NCBI GenBank assembly: GCA_023413135.1
Contig: JAEZQK010000020.1
Span: 1-64,000 of the forward strand
DNA from: Bacillota bacterium
Lineage (GTDB): Bacteria > Bacillota > Clostridia > Christensenellales > Aristaeellaceae
Length of the DNA stretch: 64,000 nt
Direction: 5' to 3'
Both the position numbers and the translations under genes were made by a program. Of this stretch, positions 41,866 to 51,236 are shown piece after piece (positions within the stretch are counted from its first letter, which is position 1; each line of letters starts with the position of its first letter). Under the pieces are notes generated by a model. The model was not told the origin of the DNA and ran no database searches. It saw only the letters and a program-made list of their open reading frames with translations.

Positions 41866-44601
41866 TCATACAAGCTGCCTTTTTGCAAGGCTGGCAAAAA
41901 TCCCTTCTATTTTTATCAACTCAGCGTAGGTGCCACTTTCCACAATTCTTCCCTGGTCCATGACCAGGATCTTGTTGCAGTTCATGATTGTGCTCAGACG
42001 GTGGGCAATGACCACACGGGTAGCTTGGAGAGCATCCAGGCTTTGGCTGACAATGGCTTGGGTTTGATTGTCCAGGGCACTGGTGGCTTCGTCAAAGAAA
42101 AGAATCTTCGGTTTGTTGGCGACGGCCCGGGCAATCATCAATCGCTGTTTCTGCCCGCCGGAGATGGTGCCGGCGCCCTCGCTGATCACAGTAAACATGC
42201 CCATGGGCATCTCCTGTATGTCCGTATCAATTCCGGCCATTTTGGCAGCCTCCCAGGCATCATCAATGGTCAGGCGGGGATTGGCTCCAATAATATTGCT
42301 TAGAATGTTGCCGGTCATAAGCTGTCCATTCTGCAGCACCACCCCCAGCTGCCTGCGAACGGCCCGGACGTCCGCCTTGTAAAGATCCTGGCCATTATAA
42401 TATACATTGCCGGTCTCCGGTCTTTCAAAGCCCAGCAGAATCCTCAGCAGCGTGGATTTTCCACAGCCGGAAGTGCCTACCAAGGCCACATAGTCGCCTT
42501 CGTCAATCCTGAATGAAACATCCTGAAGCACCAGAGGACCGTCTGCCTGGTAACGAAAAGAAACATGGCTGACTTCAATCGTGCCTGTCAAAACCTTCGG
42601 GTCTATTTTGGTATCATCGTCTTCAGGCAATGTTTCCAGAATGGGCTTGGCCCTTTGGTATAGGGGGATGACCAGGTTGGCGCCGATCAAAGAATCCGCC
42701 AGGGAAACCATGGAGATCGAAAATGTCGTAAAGGCAGAATAGAAACCGATGAATTGACCGGCAGGTAAAGGCGAAGCTTGGGCAAGCAGTGTATGGAAGA
42801 TGATCAGGCTGGATAGAACCGGGAATACGGCGTTGAAAACGGTCAAGCAGTTGGAAACCGTTTCCCGGCGGAGAGTCATCTTTCGCTGCCGGTGAAATTC
42901 CTGAGCCCAGCGGGCAAAAGCCATGCTTTCTGCTCCGGCCACCCGGAACTTTGTTACCCCGCTGACCAGCTGCAGCATCAGGCCGGAGATATGGTTGGAA
43001 ACATCCAGGATTTTGCGCTCCCAGCCCACCTTGTTATAGCCCAGATATCCCATTACCAGAACCGCAAATGCGACTAGAACGGCAGCCACCCCGGCCAGCC
43101 GGGCGTCATAATAAAAAAGCAGTACAAAGGTAAAAATCGAAAAAATGCCGGAGAGAATGGTATTCAGCGTCGTTCCGGAAAGCAGCGTTCTGATCTGGCT
43201 GATCCCCATGGCCCGCATTGCCAGCTCGCCTGCTGAAAACTGCTTGAAAAAAGGTATGGGCAAGCTGAGCAGGCGGTCCCAAACCGCCGCCTGCAAAGAG
43301 CCGTCCATTTTCCCCGACATGCGCATGGATGCCAAAGAGCGGGTTAGCTGAAAAAGCATAGCGGCAAGGGAGCCGGCCCCAAGGATGAGTGCAATTTGCA
43401 GGAGGCTTCCTCTGTCCCCTTCCGGGATGATGCTATCGAACACGATGCCGGTAGCCAGGGGAATAGCCATGCTCAAAAGCCCGCCCAGAACACCCATCAG
43501 GACGATCAAAAGCCAATCCCGTTTCCAGCAGCTTCTAAGACCGAAGGATAAAAGATCGCGCAGTCCTATCTTTTTTGGACCGAAGGGCCGAAAGAAGACA
43601 ACCCCCCAGGATTTAAGCTGAGCAGCGGTTTCCCTGTCCACCCTTTTGGGGCGATCCATGCCGGGAGCGTGAAGGAGATAGGCGCCGGGAGAAGATGGAA
43701 TCAGAGCGACAGGCTTTTCATCCTCATCCATAAAGCCCAGTATTGCGCCGCTATCCTGCTTATACCATTCTCCGGTCAAAGCCACCTCTCTTGTCCGTAT
43801 ACGGGAGGCGCGGGCAATCGCATCCAGGGTGGGAGCCGGAGCGGTGCCATCATTGTTTGTGGCAGGTGTGATGATCTCAATTTCCATGCTCCGGCCTATC
43901 AGACGGCAGGCATCCAACAGCGGGCTGCCGCTTTGCTCAAGGAAGTCCATCCTCTTTTCTTTTTGGGCCAGGGCGGAAAGCTTCCAAATAGAATTGGCCA
44001 TCAGGCGTTGGCGGCTATCCTTCTTTTTGTTCAGGCGCTCTGTTTCTATCTGCCTTCGTTCCTGCCATTGCATTGCCAGCGCGCGCAAAAGCGAGCTGTG
44101 AATCAATTCCCTCTGTTGAAAGTCAACAAAAAAAGCCTGTGGGTCATATTTTTCTTCCTTAGAGCATGATTCTGAACCTGTTGTCTCGCTGGAACCGGTT
44201 TTGGCGTCTGGCGTTTCCGGACGCTTGCCGGCTTTTTTCAATTGACTCAGCCAGCAGGCGGTCAATTGTACTGTTTCCTCCAGGATACCGCCTGCAGGCA
44301 GCTCTCCCAGACGGTTTATATCCAGCCGGATAAGGCTGGAGCCGACTGAGCCCACAGCCAGCAAAGCCATTTTTTCCGGAGTGCCTTCCGGAGACAGGCC
44401 AAAAAGCAAGCTGCCAGGATTTGCTTCAAATAGAAAGGCTTTTTTATAAGGCTGGTTGTCCGGTGCAATGGAGGTTAAAAAAACAGAGATTTTTTCCGGC
44501 CCTGCCATCCAGACGGAGTTTACGTCATCAAGTAGCAGCGGTTTATTGCCTTTAAGTTCAATCCTTGTGCCTTCCGTACGAAAGAAATCTTGAACCTGCA
44601 T
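41866..44601 (-). CDS. NHLP bacteriocin export ABC permease/ATPase
   Basis: 911 residues. The first 100 residues form a cyclic-nucleotide-binding-like beta domain (MQVQDFFRTEGTRIELKGNKPLLL), typical of this NHLP subunit and lacking a peptidase. Helices lie at about 370-640; the ATPase has Walker A VGTSGCGKST, signature SGGQKQRLMIARAV and Walker B ILFFDEATSALD. It probably dimerises with, or assists, the peptidase-bearing transporter encoded upstream. It is the last gene of the export operon. Length is normal for the family. Confidence 0.92.
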   Translation of the reverse strand: MQVQDFFRTEGTRIELKGNKPLLLDDVNSVWMAGPEKISVFLTSIAPDNQPYKKAFLFEANPGSLLFGLSPEGTPEKMALLAVGSVGSSLIRLDINRLGELPAGGILEETVQLTACWLSQLKKAGKRPETPDAKTGSSETTGSESCSKEEKYDPQAFFVDFQQRELIHSSLLRALAMQWQERRQIETERLNKKKDSRQRLMANSIWKLSALAQKEKRMDFLEQSGSPLLDACRLIGRSMEIEIITPATNNDGTAPAPTLDAIARASRIRTREVALTGEWYKQDSGAILGFMDEDEKPVALIPSSPGAYLLHAPGMDRPKRVDRETAAQLKSWGVVFFRPFGPKKIGLRDLLSFGLRSCWKRDWLLIVLMGVLGGLLSMAIPLATGIVFDSIIPEGDRGSLLQIALILGAGSLAAMLFQLTRSLASMRMSGKMDGSLQAAVWDRLLSLPIPFFKQFSAGELAMRAMGISQIRTLLSGTTLNTILSGIFSIFTFVLLFYYDARLAGVAAVLVAFAVLVMGYLGYNKVGWERKILDVSNHISGLMLQLVSGVTKFRVAGAESMAFARWAQEFHRQRKMTLRRETVSNCLTVFNAVFPVLSSLIIFHTLLAQASPLPAGQFIGFYSAFTTFSISMVSLADSLIGANLVIPLYQRAKPILETLPEDDDTKIDPKVLTGTIEVSHVSFRYQADGPLVLQDVSFRIDEGDYVALVGTSGCGKSTLLRILLGFERPETGNVYYNGQDLYKADVRAVRRQLGVVLQNGQLMTGNILSNIIGANPRLTIDDAWEAAKMAGIDTDIQEMPMGMFTVISEGAGTISGGQKQRLMIARAVANKPKILFFDEATSALDNQTQAIVSQSLDALQATRVVIAHRLSTIMNCNKILVMDQGRIVESGTYAELIKIEGIFASLAKRQLV

Positions 44602-44718
44602 TTTTCATCACCTCTATCTGTTTCCGCCCAGCTCGCCGTTTTCAGCGGCGATTTCAAGCCGATCGAATTGTGCTTGACCTGTAGTCTGGATTTTGTACAT
44701 TCTACTGGAAAAATTACC

Positions 44719-46911
44719 TTAACCTGTTTTGATCAGACCGGCGTAGACGCCATCCTGACTGTACAATTCTTCATGGGTGCCTCTTTCAGCAATTTTACCC
44801 TTTTCCAGTACGATGATTTCATCACAGTCCCGGATAGTACTTAGGCGGTGGGCTACAATGACGCAGGTGCATCCCCGCCGCCGGATATTCTCATCCATGA
44901 TTTTTTCTGTGATGGGGTCCAGTGCGCTGGTGGCCTCATCCAGAATCATGATGGCGGGATTTTGCGTAAGCGCTCTGGCAATCTCCAGCCGCTGCTTTTG
45001 CCCACCGCTGAAATTTGAACCGCCTTCTTCCACGGGCTGGTCATATCCGCCGCTTCGGGCTGTGATATCCTCATGGATGCAGGCATCCTTGGCAGCACGT
45101 ATCAATTCGGATTCCGAAACTGTTTCATCCCACAAAGTGATGTTGTCCCGCACGCTTCCCTCAAACATCCGGATCTCCTGATCGACCATAGCCAGAGAAT
45201 TGGAGATAACAGAACGGGGCCAGCCTTCGCGGGACTGACCGTCCAAAAAGATTTCACCGGACCAGGGACGGTATATTCCGGCCAGGATCTTGGCTACAGT
45301 GGATTTTCCGCTGCCGGAGCCGCCTACCAGCGCTACCCGCGATCCGGGGCGAAGCTTCAGGCTGAAGTGTTCAATGAGCGGCGGTTCCAGCGGATTATAG
45401 CCAAAGGTGATTTCCCGGAGCTCTACAAACCCTGCCAGTTTTTGTGCTTTGTCTGGGGCGCTTTCTTCCGATTGGCTTTCCTCTGTCTCTTCCATTTCAT
45501 CTTCGGAATCGGGTGGATAATTCAGCGCATCGTCCAGGCGGTTCATTTCTCCCTCTACTTCCTGAAGCTCCGCGCCCAGGCCGACAATTTCCGTGACAGG
45601 TGTCATGAAGCTGGTCATCAGGCTTTGAAACGCGACCAGCATGCCGATTGTCATTTGTCCCTGAAGGATGAAGAAGGCGCCCAATGTTAAAACGATGGCA
45701 TTGTTGATTCCGGTCAAAAAGGGTGGGAGCACCCCCAGATATTGGGTTGAAACGCCCATTTCTTGTTCCGAATTCAGCGCCTTGGCCTGGTAGCCTGCCC
45801 ATTTGGCGAAAAAATCAGATTCAGAGCCGGTGGCCTTGAGTGTTTCAATGATCTGCAGGCCGGTCATACCAATAGCGGTTGCCATGCTCCTGTCTTTGAG
45901 CAGCCTGTTGTTTTGGTCTTTCCGCCGGGCGGCGACGATCTTCAAATATGCGATATTGATCATGGCTGCCGCAAGCCCGGTCAAAGCCAGAACCACATGA
46001 TACCGGAGCATCAGCACAAAATAGAAAATGATCATGACCAGGTTGAGTGCCGCATTCGCCAGTTTGCCTGATAACAGCTTGGCCACCCTGTCGTTGCTTT
46101 GCATTCGGAATGCAACATCCCCTGCCGAACGCTGGGAAAAAAAATCCGCGGGCAGCCTTAAAATATGCCACCAGAACCGGCAGGAGGAAGTCAGGGCAAT
46201 TTTGGATTCCATTTTTAAAAGGTAATACTGTTGAAGCCAAGTTAGAATTCCTCGAATAACCGCTGTCAGCCCCAATCCCAGAAGCAGGGGAACAACCCAC
46301 GTATCATTGCTGCCCAGCAAAATATCATCCACAAACACCCTGGCAAAAACGGGAAGTGTAAGACCAGGAACAACCAGGGCCAATCCGGCAAGAACGACAT
46401 AGAGCAACGCGGTTTCCAAACCGCGCAGCCGTTTTGTAAGAGCTGAGAAAAGGCTGGGCTTTGCGCCATCCTTTTGAAAGTCGGGTGTCGTGCTGAAAGT
46501 GAGGACAATTCCGGTAAAGGACTGGTTAAATTCTTCTTCTGTAACGCTCCTTCGGCCGCAGGCCGGATCGTTTAAGAAAATTTTCCCCTTTCGAAACCCC
46601 TCCAGGACCATGAAATGACTGAAATTCCAATGGATGATGACAGGACGGGCCATTTCCTTCAGGCTTTCAGGCTCCTTGCGGAACCCTTTTGCTTCCAGGC
46701 CGTATTGCCTGGCTGCCTTCAGTATATTGCTGGCTTTGCTGCCGTCCCGGGATACCCCGCAGGCGATCCTCAGCTGTTCCAGCGGCACGTATTTGCCGAA
46801 GGAACGCAAGATCATGGCAAGGGATGCCGCCCCGCATTCCACGGCTTCCATCTGCAAAACGGTAGGGACCCTGGCTATGGCACGCTTTTTTCGTTTATCT
46901 TGTGTATCCAC
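44719..46911 (-). CDS. NHLP bacteriocin export peptidase/permease/ATPase (C39)
   Basis: About 730 residues from GTG 46911, one base after the HlyD stop; an ATG at 46980 would add 23 residues inside the HlyD gene. The C39 cysteine peptidase has QMEAVECGAASLAMIL with Cys 26 as nucleophile, then SHFMVLEGF (His) and NDPACGRR (Asp). Six helices follow, then the ATPase with GGSGSGKST, NFSGGQKQRLEIARAL and IMILDEATSALD. It should cut the precursor after Gly-Gly and export the core peptide. The Nif11-like precursor about 4 kb away ends its leader in AGG, as required. Confidence 0.94.
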   Translation of the reverse strand: MDTQDKRKKRAIARVPTVLQMEAVECGAASLAMILRSFGKYVPLEQLRIACGVSRDGSKASNILKAARQYGLEAKGFRKEPESLKEMARPVIIHWNFSHFMVLEGFRKGKIFLNDPACGRRSVTEEEFNQSFTGIVLTFSTTPDFQKDGAKPSLFSALTKRLRGLETALLYVVLAGLALVVPGLTLPVFARVFVDDILLGSNDTWVVPLLLGLGLTAVIRGILTWLQQYYLLKMESKIALTSSCRFWWHILRLPADFFSQRSAGDVAFRMQSNDRVAKLLSGKLANAALNLVMIIFYFVLMLRYHVVLALTGLAAAMINIAYLKIVAARRKDQNNRLLKDRSMATAIGMTGLQIIETLKATGSESDFFAKWAGYQAKALNSEQEMGVSTQYLGVLPPFLTGINNAIVLTLGAFFILQGQMTIGMLVAFQSLMTSFMTPVTEIVGLGAELQEVEGEMNRLDDALNYPPDSEDEMEETEESQSEESAPDKAQKLAGFVELREITFGYNPLEPPLIEHFSLKLRPGSRVALVGGSGSGKSTVAKILAGIYRPWSGEIFLDGQSREGWPRSVISNSLAMVDQEIRMFEGSVRDNITLWDETVSESELIRAAKDACIHEDITARSGGYDQPVEEGGSNFSGGQKQRLEIARALTQNPAIMILDEATSALDPITEKIMDENIRRRGCTCVIVAHRLSTIRDCDEIIVLEKGKIAERGTHEELYSQDGVYAGLIKTG

Positions 46912-46912
46912 T

Positions 46913-47872
46913 TTATTGATCCCCGCTTTCCCGCGCTCCGAAGAAAGGGATGACCTTGCTGATCGGTTTTTCCCTGGCAATCACTATGGCGCCATGAACA
47001 AGCGTTCCGCTGGGAATGGCATGTGGCGGACCGGCAGGAGAGGACCACTTATATCCGCTTTTCGTGCCCTGGTCGTGGACAATATCCACCTGCACCTGAA
47101 TAGGGGCGCCCTGCCCTGCCAACAAGGACGCCAGGTTTTCGCTGCCCAGTGTTTGTATCACACTCTTGGCTGTTTCAGGATACCCAGAGACAAAAGTGAC
47201 CCTTCCCAGCATATAGCCGTATTCTTCTTTATTTACAATGGTAGGGGAGATTTGAACTTCCATCCCGGGTCGGATATTTCCCGCAAGCTCTGCGGAAACA
47301 TAAAGCACGGCTTCCAGCCTGGTGGTGGCGCCGCTTTGTTCAAGCGTTGCCAGCGTCTCTCCCGGTTGAACGATACTGCCCGCATGCATATTCAGTTCCA
47401 GAATACGTCCATCGATCGGGGAAATGATTTGCGAGCGGTGGTCCAATTCTCCCCGCAGCTGCGCCACCTGATATTTCAGCGTCTGATATTCGGGCAATGC
47501 CTGGTTCTGCTCAAGATCAGAAAGCTTCCCAAGCGCTTCGTTGATTTCTTCCACCAGTTCAGGCTGATCGATTCTGGCAAGAACGTCTCCCTTTTTTACA
47601 TGGTCTCCGGCGGTAAAGCGAACGTCGATGACCTGCCCGGAAACAGCGTGCGTCAAGGAAAAAACGCCGCCGTCATTGAGCAGAATTCCCTGGCCCTCTA
47701 TTTTTGTAGGTATACTGCCTGCAAAGCTCCAAGCAATAGCTGCTGCCAGAAGAAGCCCAATTGCCATTAAAGCCAGCCAGGCCTTGGGTGAAGTCACCTT
47801 GATCAGTTGGTCCAGCCGTTCCGGTGAGGAAAGCCTTTTTAGGGATACATCCCGGAATATGCTTTGCTTCAT
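46913..47872 (-). CDS. NHLP bacteriocin system HlyD-like adaptor
   Basis: About 319 residues from ATG 47872 (AGAGGTG upstream). One helix near 34-52, then the biotinyl-lipoyl-like hairpin VRFTAGDHVKKGDVLARIDQPELVEEI, a short coiled coil, and GRILELNMHAGSIVQPGETLATLE. HlyD-type adaptors link the exporter to the cell wall side in this system. It is followed by the peptidase-transporter gene with a one-base gap. Upstream in the same operon lies a solute-binding lipoprotein gene. Confidence 0.9.
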   Translation of the reverse strand: MKQSIFRDVSLKRLSSPERLDQLIKVTSPKAWLALMAIGLLLAAAIAWSFAGSIPTKIEGQGILLNDGGVFSLTHAVSGQVIDVRFTAGDHVKKGDVLARIDQPELVEEINEALGKLSDLEQNQALPEYQTLKYQVAQLRGELDHRSQIISPIDGRILELNMHAGSIVQPGETLATLEQSGATTRLEAVLYVSAELAGNIRPGMEVQISPTIVNKEEYGYMLGRVTFVSGYPETAKSVIQTLGSENLASLLAGQGAPIQVQVDIVHDQGTKSGYKWSSPAGPPHAIPSGTLVHGAIVIAREKPISKVIPFFGARESGDQ

Positions 47873-47927
47873 GCTCAGCACCTCTTTGGGGGTTATTCGT
47901 TCTATCCGGCATGGATAGGTCAAGCGA

Positions 47928-49052
47928 CTATTTCTCCAGGCTGATAAACGATCCGTTCCACAATTTTTTAAGTACCACCAAATCTCCCAGGTCATCCCCA
48001 GACGGGCTTAACTCATGCACCCCACAAACGCCTGTCCACTTGCCAAGGCTGCTAAGCTCATTGGCTATCGAGGTCCGGTCCGGCTTACTGGCATTTTCTA
48101 TGGCGGCCGCCAGCATGTGGACAGCGTCATACCCCAAGGCTGCATCCGAAGTAGGCGTTTGCAGATATGCCTTTTGAAAAGCGGCAACAAACCGCTTTAC
48201 CTCCGGACGGTTGCTGGCCGGATCGAATACAGAACCGACAACCGTTCCCTCCGCCGCATTCCAGGCTATGTCATTAAGCTTCGGGGAATCCAGTGAGTCG
48301 CCGGCCGCAAAAGGGGCTTGGATGCCTATTTGCCTGGCATCGGAAATGAATCGGGCTCCGTCCGGTGCGGAGGAGGAGGCTACAAAAATCCCGTCAAAAC
48401 CGAAGGCCTGCCATCTATCATGCAGGCGCAATAAGTCTTCCAGGCCGGAATAGTAATTGAAACGGTCGACAACCATAACGCCCAGCGCCTTTGCCGCGTC
48501 TTCAAAGGCATTGGCCAAACCGGTTCCATAAGCATCACTGGAATAATAGATTACCAGCCTTTTTAACCCACGATCAGACAAGTGCTTTGCCAGTTGCCGT
48601 GCAATTTCATCATCTCCCGGAAGGTTGCGGAAGATATTCCCGTAATTGTTTTGAGTGAGTTCCGGAGCAGTGGAAGCCGTGGATAGCATTACGACCCCGG
48701 CTTGCTCGTAAATGGAGGAGGCCGGAATGGATACAAAGGAGTCGCGGTGTCCGATCACCGCCAGAACAGACTTGTTTTCTGCCAGAGAGTATGCAATGGC
48801 AATCCCTTTGACAACCTCGGAACCGTCGTCTTCCTTGAGCAGCTTCAGGGTCTTGCCACTTATTCCGCCGCTTGCATTAATCTCTTGTACCGCCAGATCA
48901 ATGCCTTCGTTGAACAGATTGTTTTCGGCGGCAAAGGGCCAGGCCACCCCAATAACGATCTCGTGGGGCTCTGCCTGCGGAGTACAGCCCGTCAGGGACA
49001 ATAACAGGCACAGGCTTAAAATGAAGCAGCCGAACATATGTTTTTTTTTCAA
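47928..49052 (-). CDS. ABC-type solute-binding lipoprotein (LivK/Peripla_BP_6-like) in the RiPP operon
   Basis: About 375 residues. A lipobox LSLTGC follows the signal helix, so it is a lipoprotein. The body fits branched-chain-amino-acid-type binding proteins: IVIGVAWPFAAENNLFNEGIDLAVQEINASGGISGKTLKL, VLAVIGHRDSFVSIPASSIYEQAGVVMLSTASTAPEL and RLVIYYSSDAYGTGLANAFEDAAKALG. I chose a TTG start at 49052 because GGAGG lies eight bases upstream and the preceding frame has no such site. It is the first gene of the NHLP export operon, with no amino-acid permease or ATPase nearby. It may bind the exported peptide or a signal; this is inference. Confidence 0.85.
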   Translation of the reverse strand: MKKKHMFGCFILSLCLLLSLTGCTPQAEPHEIVIGVAWPFAAENNLFNEGIDLAVQEINASGGISGKTLKLLKEDDGSEVVKGIAIAYSLAENKSVLAVIGHRDSFVSIPASSIYEQAGVVMLSTASTAPELTQNNYGNIFRNLPGDDEIARQLAKHLSDRGLKRLVIYYSSDAYGTGLANAFEDAAKALGVMVVDRFNYYSGLEDLLRLHDRWQAFGFDGIFVASSSAPDGARFISDARQIGIQAPFAAGDSLDSPKLNDIAWNAAEGTVVGSVFDPASNRPEVKRFVAAFQKAYLQTPTSDAALGYDAVHMLAAAIENASKPDRTSIANELSSLGKWTGVCGVHELSPSGDDLGDLVVLKKLWNGSFISLEK

Positions 49053-49135
49053 TATGGTTTCCTCCGTCTTTCCAGCGCTTAAGCCTGCCGCTTTTTGCAT
49101 GTATTCGAAAGTAAATACGCCTATTGGAAAAAAGT

Positions 49136-49153
49136 ATTACATTTGCATGTAAT
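49136..49153. promoter_or_regulatory. Inverted repeat in the divergent RiPP intergenic region
   Basis: ATTACAT (49136-49142), TTGC, ATGTAAT (49147-49153): perfect 7-bp arms. It lies between the export operon (minus) and the maturase gene (plus), where one regulator could control both. Confidence 0.45.
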
Positions 49154-49281
49154 GGCCTGCTTCCAAAAACGTAATAAAAATGAGGCAATCTTTCTGGAGG
49201 AATGGGTCTTTTTGTCAAGGTAAGTAAGCAGCTGAGCAGATGACTTGCATTTTAGCTACAACAAGAAAAGGGGGATACTTT

Positions 49282-50673
49282 TTGAGCCTTAAGACAAAAG
49301 CCATGCTACCCTTTCATTTATTTCAACTTGACGGCAAACATTATGTAATCAATATTGAAAAGATGGCGGCAAGCGCTGTGGATGATCTGACCGCTGAAAC
49401 CTTGAAAAGAATATCGGCCGAACCGGAGGAACCGCTTCTGCCCGGCTTGACGGAAGATCTTGGAAAACTGGAACTGCTGGTTCAAGATGAAAAGCGGGAA
49501 TTCTCTTTCAAAGAGCCGGAAACGTTTCCCATTGTCAGCATGGCTCTTTTTGTGACTCGGGCCTGCAACCTTAGATGCACTTACTGTTATGAAGAAAAAT
49601 CCGGCGGCAGCATGGAAGAAAAAACAGCGTTTCGCGCAGTGGATTGGCTGCTGATGAAGGCGGGGAGCGCCAAACAAATCTACATTTCCTTTTTTGGTGG
49701 CGAGCCATTTTTGAATTTTCCCCTCATCAAAAAAGTTGCGGTTTATGCCCGGGAGAAAGCCGCCAGACTTGCCAAGGAAGTAAGCTTCAACGTCACGACC
49801 AATGCAACGCTGCTGAATGATGAAATGATTCAGTTTCTGAAGGAGCAGAATGTCCGAACGCTTGTCAGCATGGATGGACCCAAGGAAATTCAGGATACGC
49901 AGCGGCCTTTCCCTGACGGCCGGGGTTCTTACGACGTCGTTCTTCCCCGCGTACGGAAGCTGCTGGAGGCAATGCCGGAAACACGTGTCCATGCCGTGCT
50001 TGTGGATGACAGCAAGGCCGAACGCATGAAAAGCACTCTTCAAGATATTGGTTTTCCGGAAGTCACTCTTTTGCCAGCCTCCGCTTCGCTGTTTGATAAA
50101 GAAGGGGATGGGGGAGGGGCAAAGCAGGCCCGGAAACTGGATAACCTTCTGCAGGAAATGGAACGGGAAGCGGAGTCATGGCTGCATCTTTTCAAAAGGC
50201 GGGAGAAAAGCACTCTGAAAGCCTTGAGATCCGGTGCTCAGCTTTTGCAAGCAATGCTTGCGCTTCTTCATAACAAAAAAATGCGCTACGCCTGCGGCGC
50301 CGGCATAAAATACGTTGCTGTTTCCTGCAACGGAGATATCTATTTGTGCCACCGTTTTGTTGGTGTAGACGAATATAAGCTGGGAAATGTCTTTGAAGCC
50401 GAGCTTAGGGGTGAAGAATATCAGGAATCACCGCTTACCAGGGTACCGGCTTGTGCAGCGTGCTTTGCACGTTACTATTGCGCGGGGGGGTGCAAGCATG
50501 ATCATGCCGGGTCCTGCGGCTCCGCCTGGAGTCCGTCCCCGGATATGTGCGCTTTGAAAAGGCGGGAACTTGAACTGGCTTCAGCCCTGATAGGCCGGCT
50601 TGATGATCAGGACCGGGCCTTCCTTATCGAAAGTGAAATAATACCCCCCAAGCCTTGCCCTCTCGATTTTTAG
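49282..50673 (+). CDS. Radical SAM/SPASM peptide maturase
   Basis: About 463 residues from TTG 49282 (AAGGGGG seven bases upstream; an ATG seven codons further in is an alternative). The N-terminal 60 residues (FHLFQLDGKHYVINIEKMAASAVDDLT) resemble the leader-binding part of SCIFF/PapB-type maturases. The 4Fe-4S motif is C95-N-L-R-C99-T-Y-C102, followed by SFFGGEPFLNFPL. C-terminal SPASM cysteines appear in YACGAGIKYVAVSCNGDIYLCHRF and CAACFARYYCAGGCKHDHAGSC. It probably makes thioether or C-C links in the core of the Nif11-like precursor encoded convergently. No cyclase or second maturase is nearby. Confidence 0.9.
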   Translation: MSLKTKAMLPFHLFQLDGKHYVINIEKMAASAVDDLTAETLKRISAEPEEPLLPGLTEDLGKLELLVQDEKREFSFKEPETFPIVSMALFVTRACNLRCTYCYEEKSGGSMEEKTAFRAVDWLLMKAGSAKQIYISFFGGEPFLNFPLIKKVAVYAREKAARLAKEVSFNVTTNATLLNDEMIQFLKEQNVRTLVSMDGPKEIQDTQRPFPDGRGSYDVVLPRVRKLLEAMPETRVHAVLVDDSKAERMKSTLQDIGFPEVTLLPASASLFDKEGDGGGAKQARKLDNLLQEMEREAESWLHLFKRREKSTLKALRSGAQLLQAMLALLHNKKMRYACGAGIKYVAVSCNGDIYLCHRFVGVDEYKLGNVFEAELRGEEYQESPLTRVPACAACFARYYCAGGCKHDHAGSCGSAWSPSPDMCALKRRELELASALIGRLDDQDRAFLIESEIIPPKPCPLDF

Positions 50674-50730
50674 ACGGGGCGATCGCGCTATGTCTATGGC
50701 TTTCTTCCATTGTTGAATCAGACATGATAC

Positions 50731-50774
50731 TAAAAAAGCACCTTGCCTGTTTTGGATGATGGGCAAGGTGCTTT
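50731..50774 (-). terminator. Terminator between maturase and precursor genes
   Basis: AAAGCACCTTGCC (50735-50747) pairs with GGCAAGGTGCTTT (50762-50774), 13 bp. On the minus strand it is followed by a six-T run, ending the precursor transcript; on the plus strand it follows the maturase stop by about 60 bases and is weaker. Confidence 0.9.
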
Positions 50775-50839
50775 CCGGGAGGATAGGGATTCATCGAGAA
50801 TCAGGATTGCAGTTCCTTTGGCGATGATAAGGCTTTGGA

Positions 50840-51091
50840 TTACCAGACCTGAACATCACCGATGTTATGAAGGCATGCATGCCCGCAGCCGCCGGCCACG
50901 CCATCCAGTTCCGCATCCGAAAGACCCTGTTCTTCCTTCACTTTGGCAATGTCTTCCGCTGTGAAATCAAAACCCGCCGCTTTGGCAAATTCCAACCGGG
51001 CTTTTCCGTCTTTCAGCTGTCCCAGCTTGTTTTTGAAGTTCTCGTCGCTCTTCACCTTTTCCAGGAAGGCCTTTGCTGATGTGATGCTCAT
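50840..51091 (-). CDS. Nif11-like-leader RiPP precursor peptide
   Basis: 83 residues from ATG 51091 (GGAGG eight bases upstream; the longer frame has no such site). The leader, residues 1-68, matches Nif11-type leaders: SAKAFLEKVKSDENFKNKLG, FAKAAGFDFTAEDIAKVKEE and LSDAELDGVAGG. Cleavage after G67-G68 leaves CGHACLHNIGDVQVW, a 15-residue core with Cys 1 and Cys 5. It has its own gene with a terminator downstream and an inverted repeat upstream, so it is probably made in large amount. The maturase and C39 exporter genes next to it support peptide processing. Final structure cannot be predicted reliably. Confidence 0.92.
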   Translation of the reverse strand: MSITSAKAFLEKVKSDENFKNKLGQLKDGKARLEFAKAAGFDFTAEDIAKVKEEQGLSDAELDGVAGGCGHACLHNIGDVQVW

Positions 51092-51112
51092 TTTCGTTAC
51101 CTCCATTTTTTT

Positions 51113-51131
51113 AGTGTACTTGATGTACACT
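51113..51131. promoter_or_regulatory. Inverted repeat upstream of the precursor gene
   Basis: AGTGTAC (51113-51119), TTGAT, GTACACT (51125-51131): perfect 7-bp arms, about 22 bases before the start codon and immediately upstream of the ribosome binding site. It could be an operator or an RNA hairpin controlling precursor expression. Confidence 0.6.
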
Positions 51132-51236
51132 GATGATGTGTTCATTGGTTAATACGATGCCGTTTACAAATCATTACACCAAAAACCAAAAATTCGGCAA
51201 TGATTATCAAAAATGGAGCATGCGCGGGCGGGAACG

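Noticed and set aside
46634..47770. Plus-strand open frame of 378 codons opposite the peptidase and HlyD genes
   Set aside because: Antisense shadow over two well supported genes; no recognisable domain or start signal.
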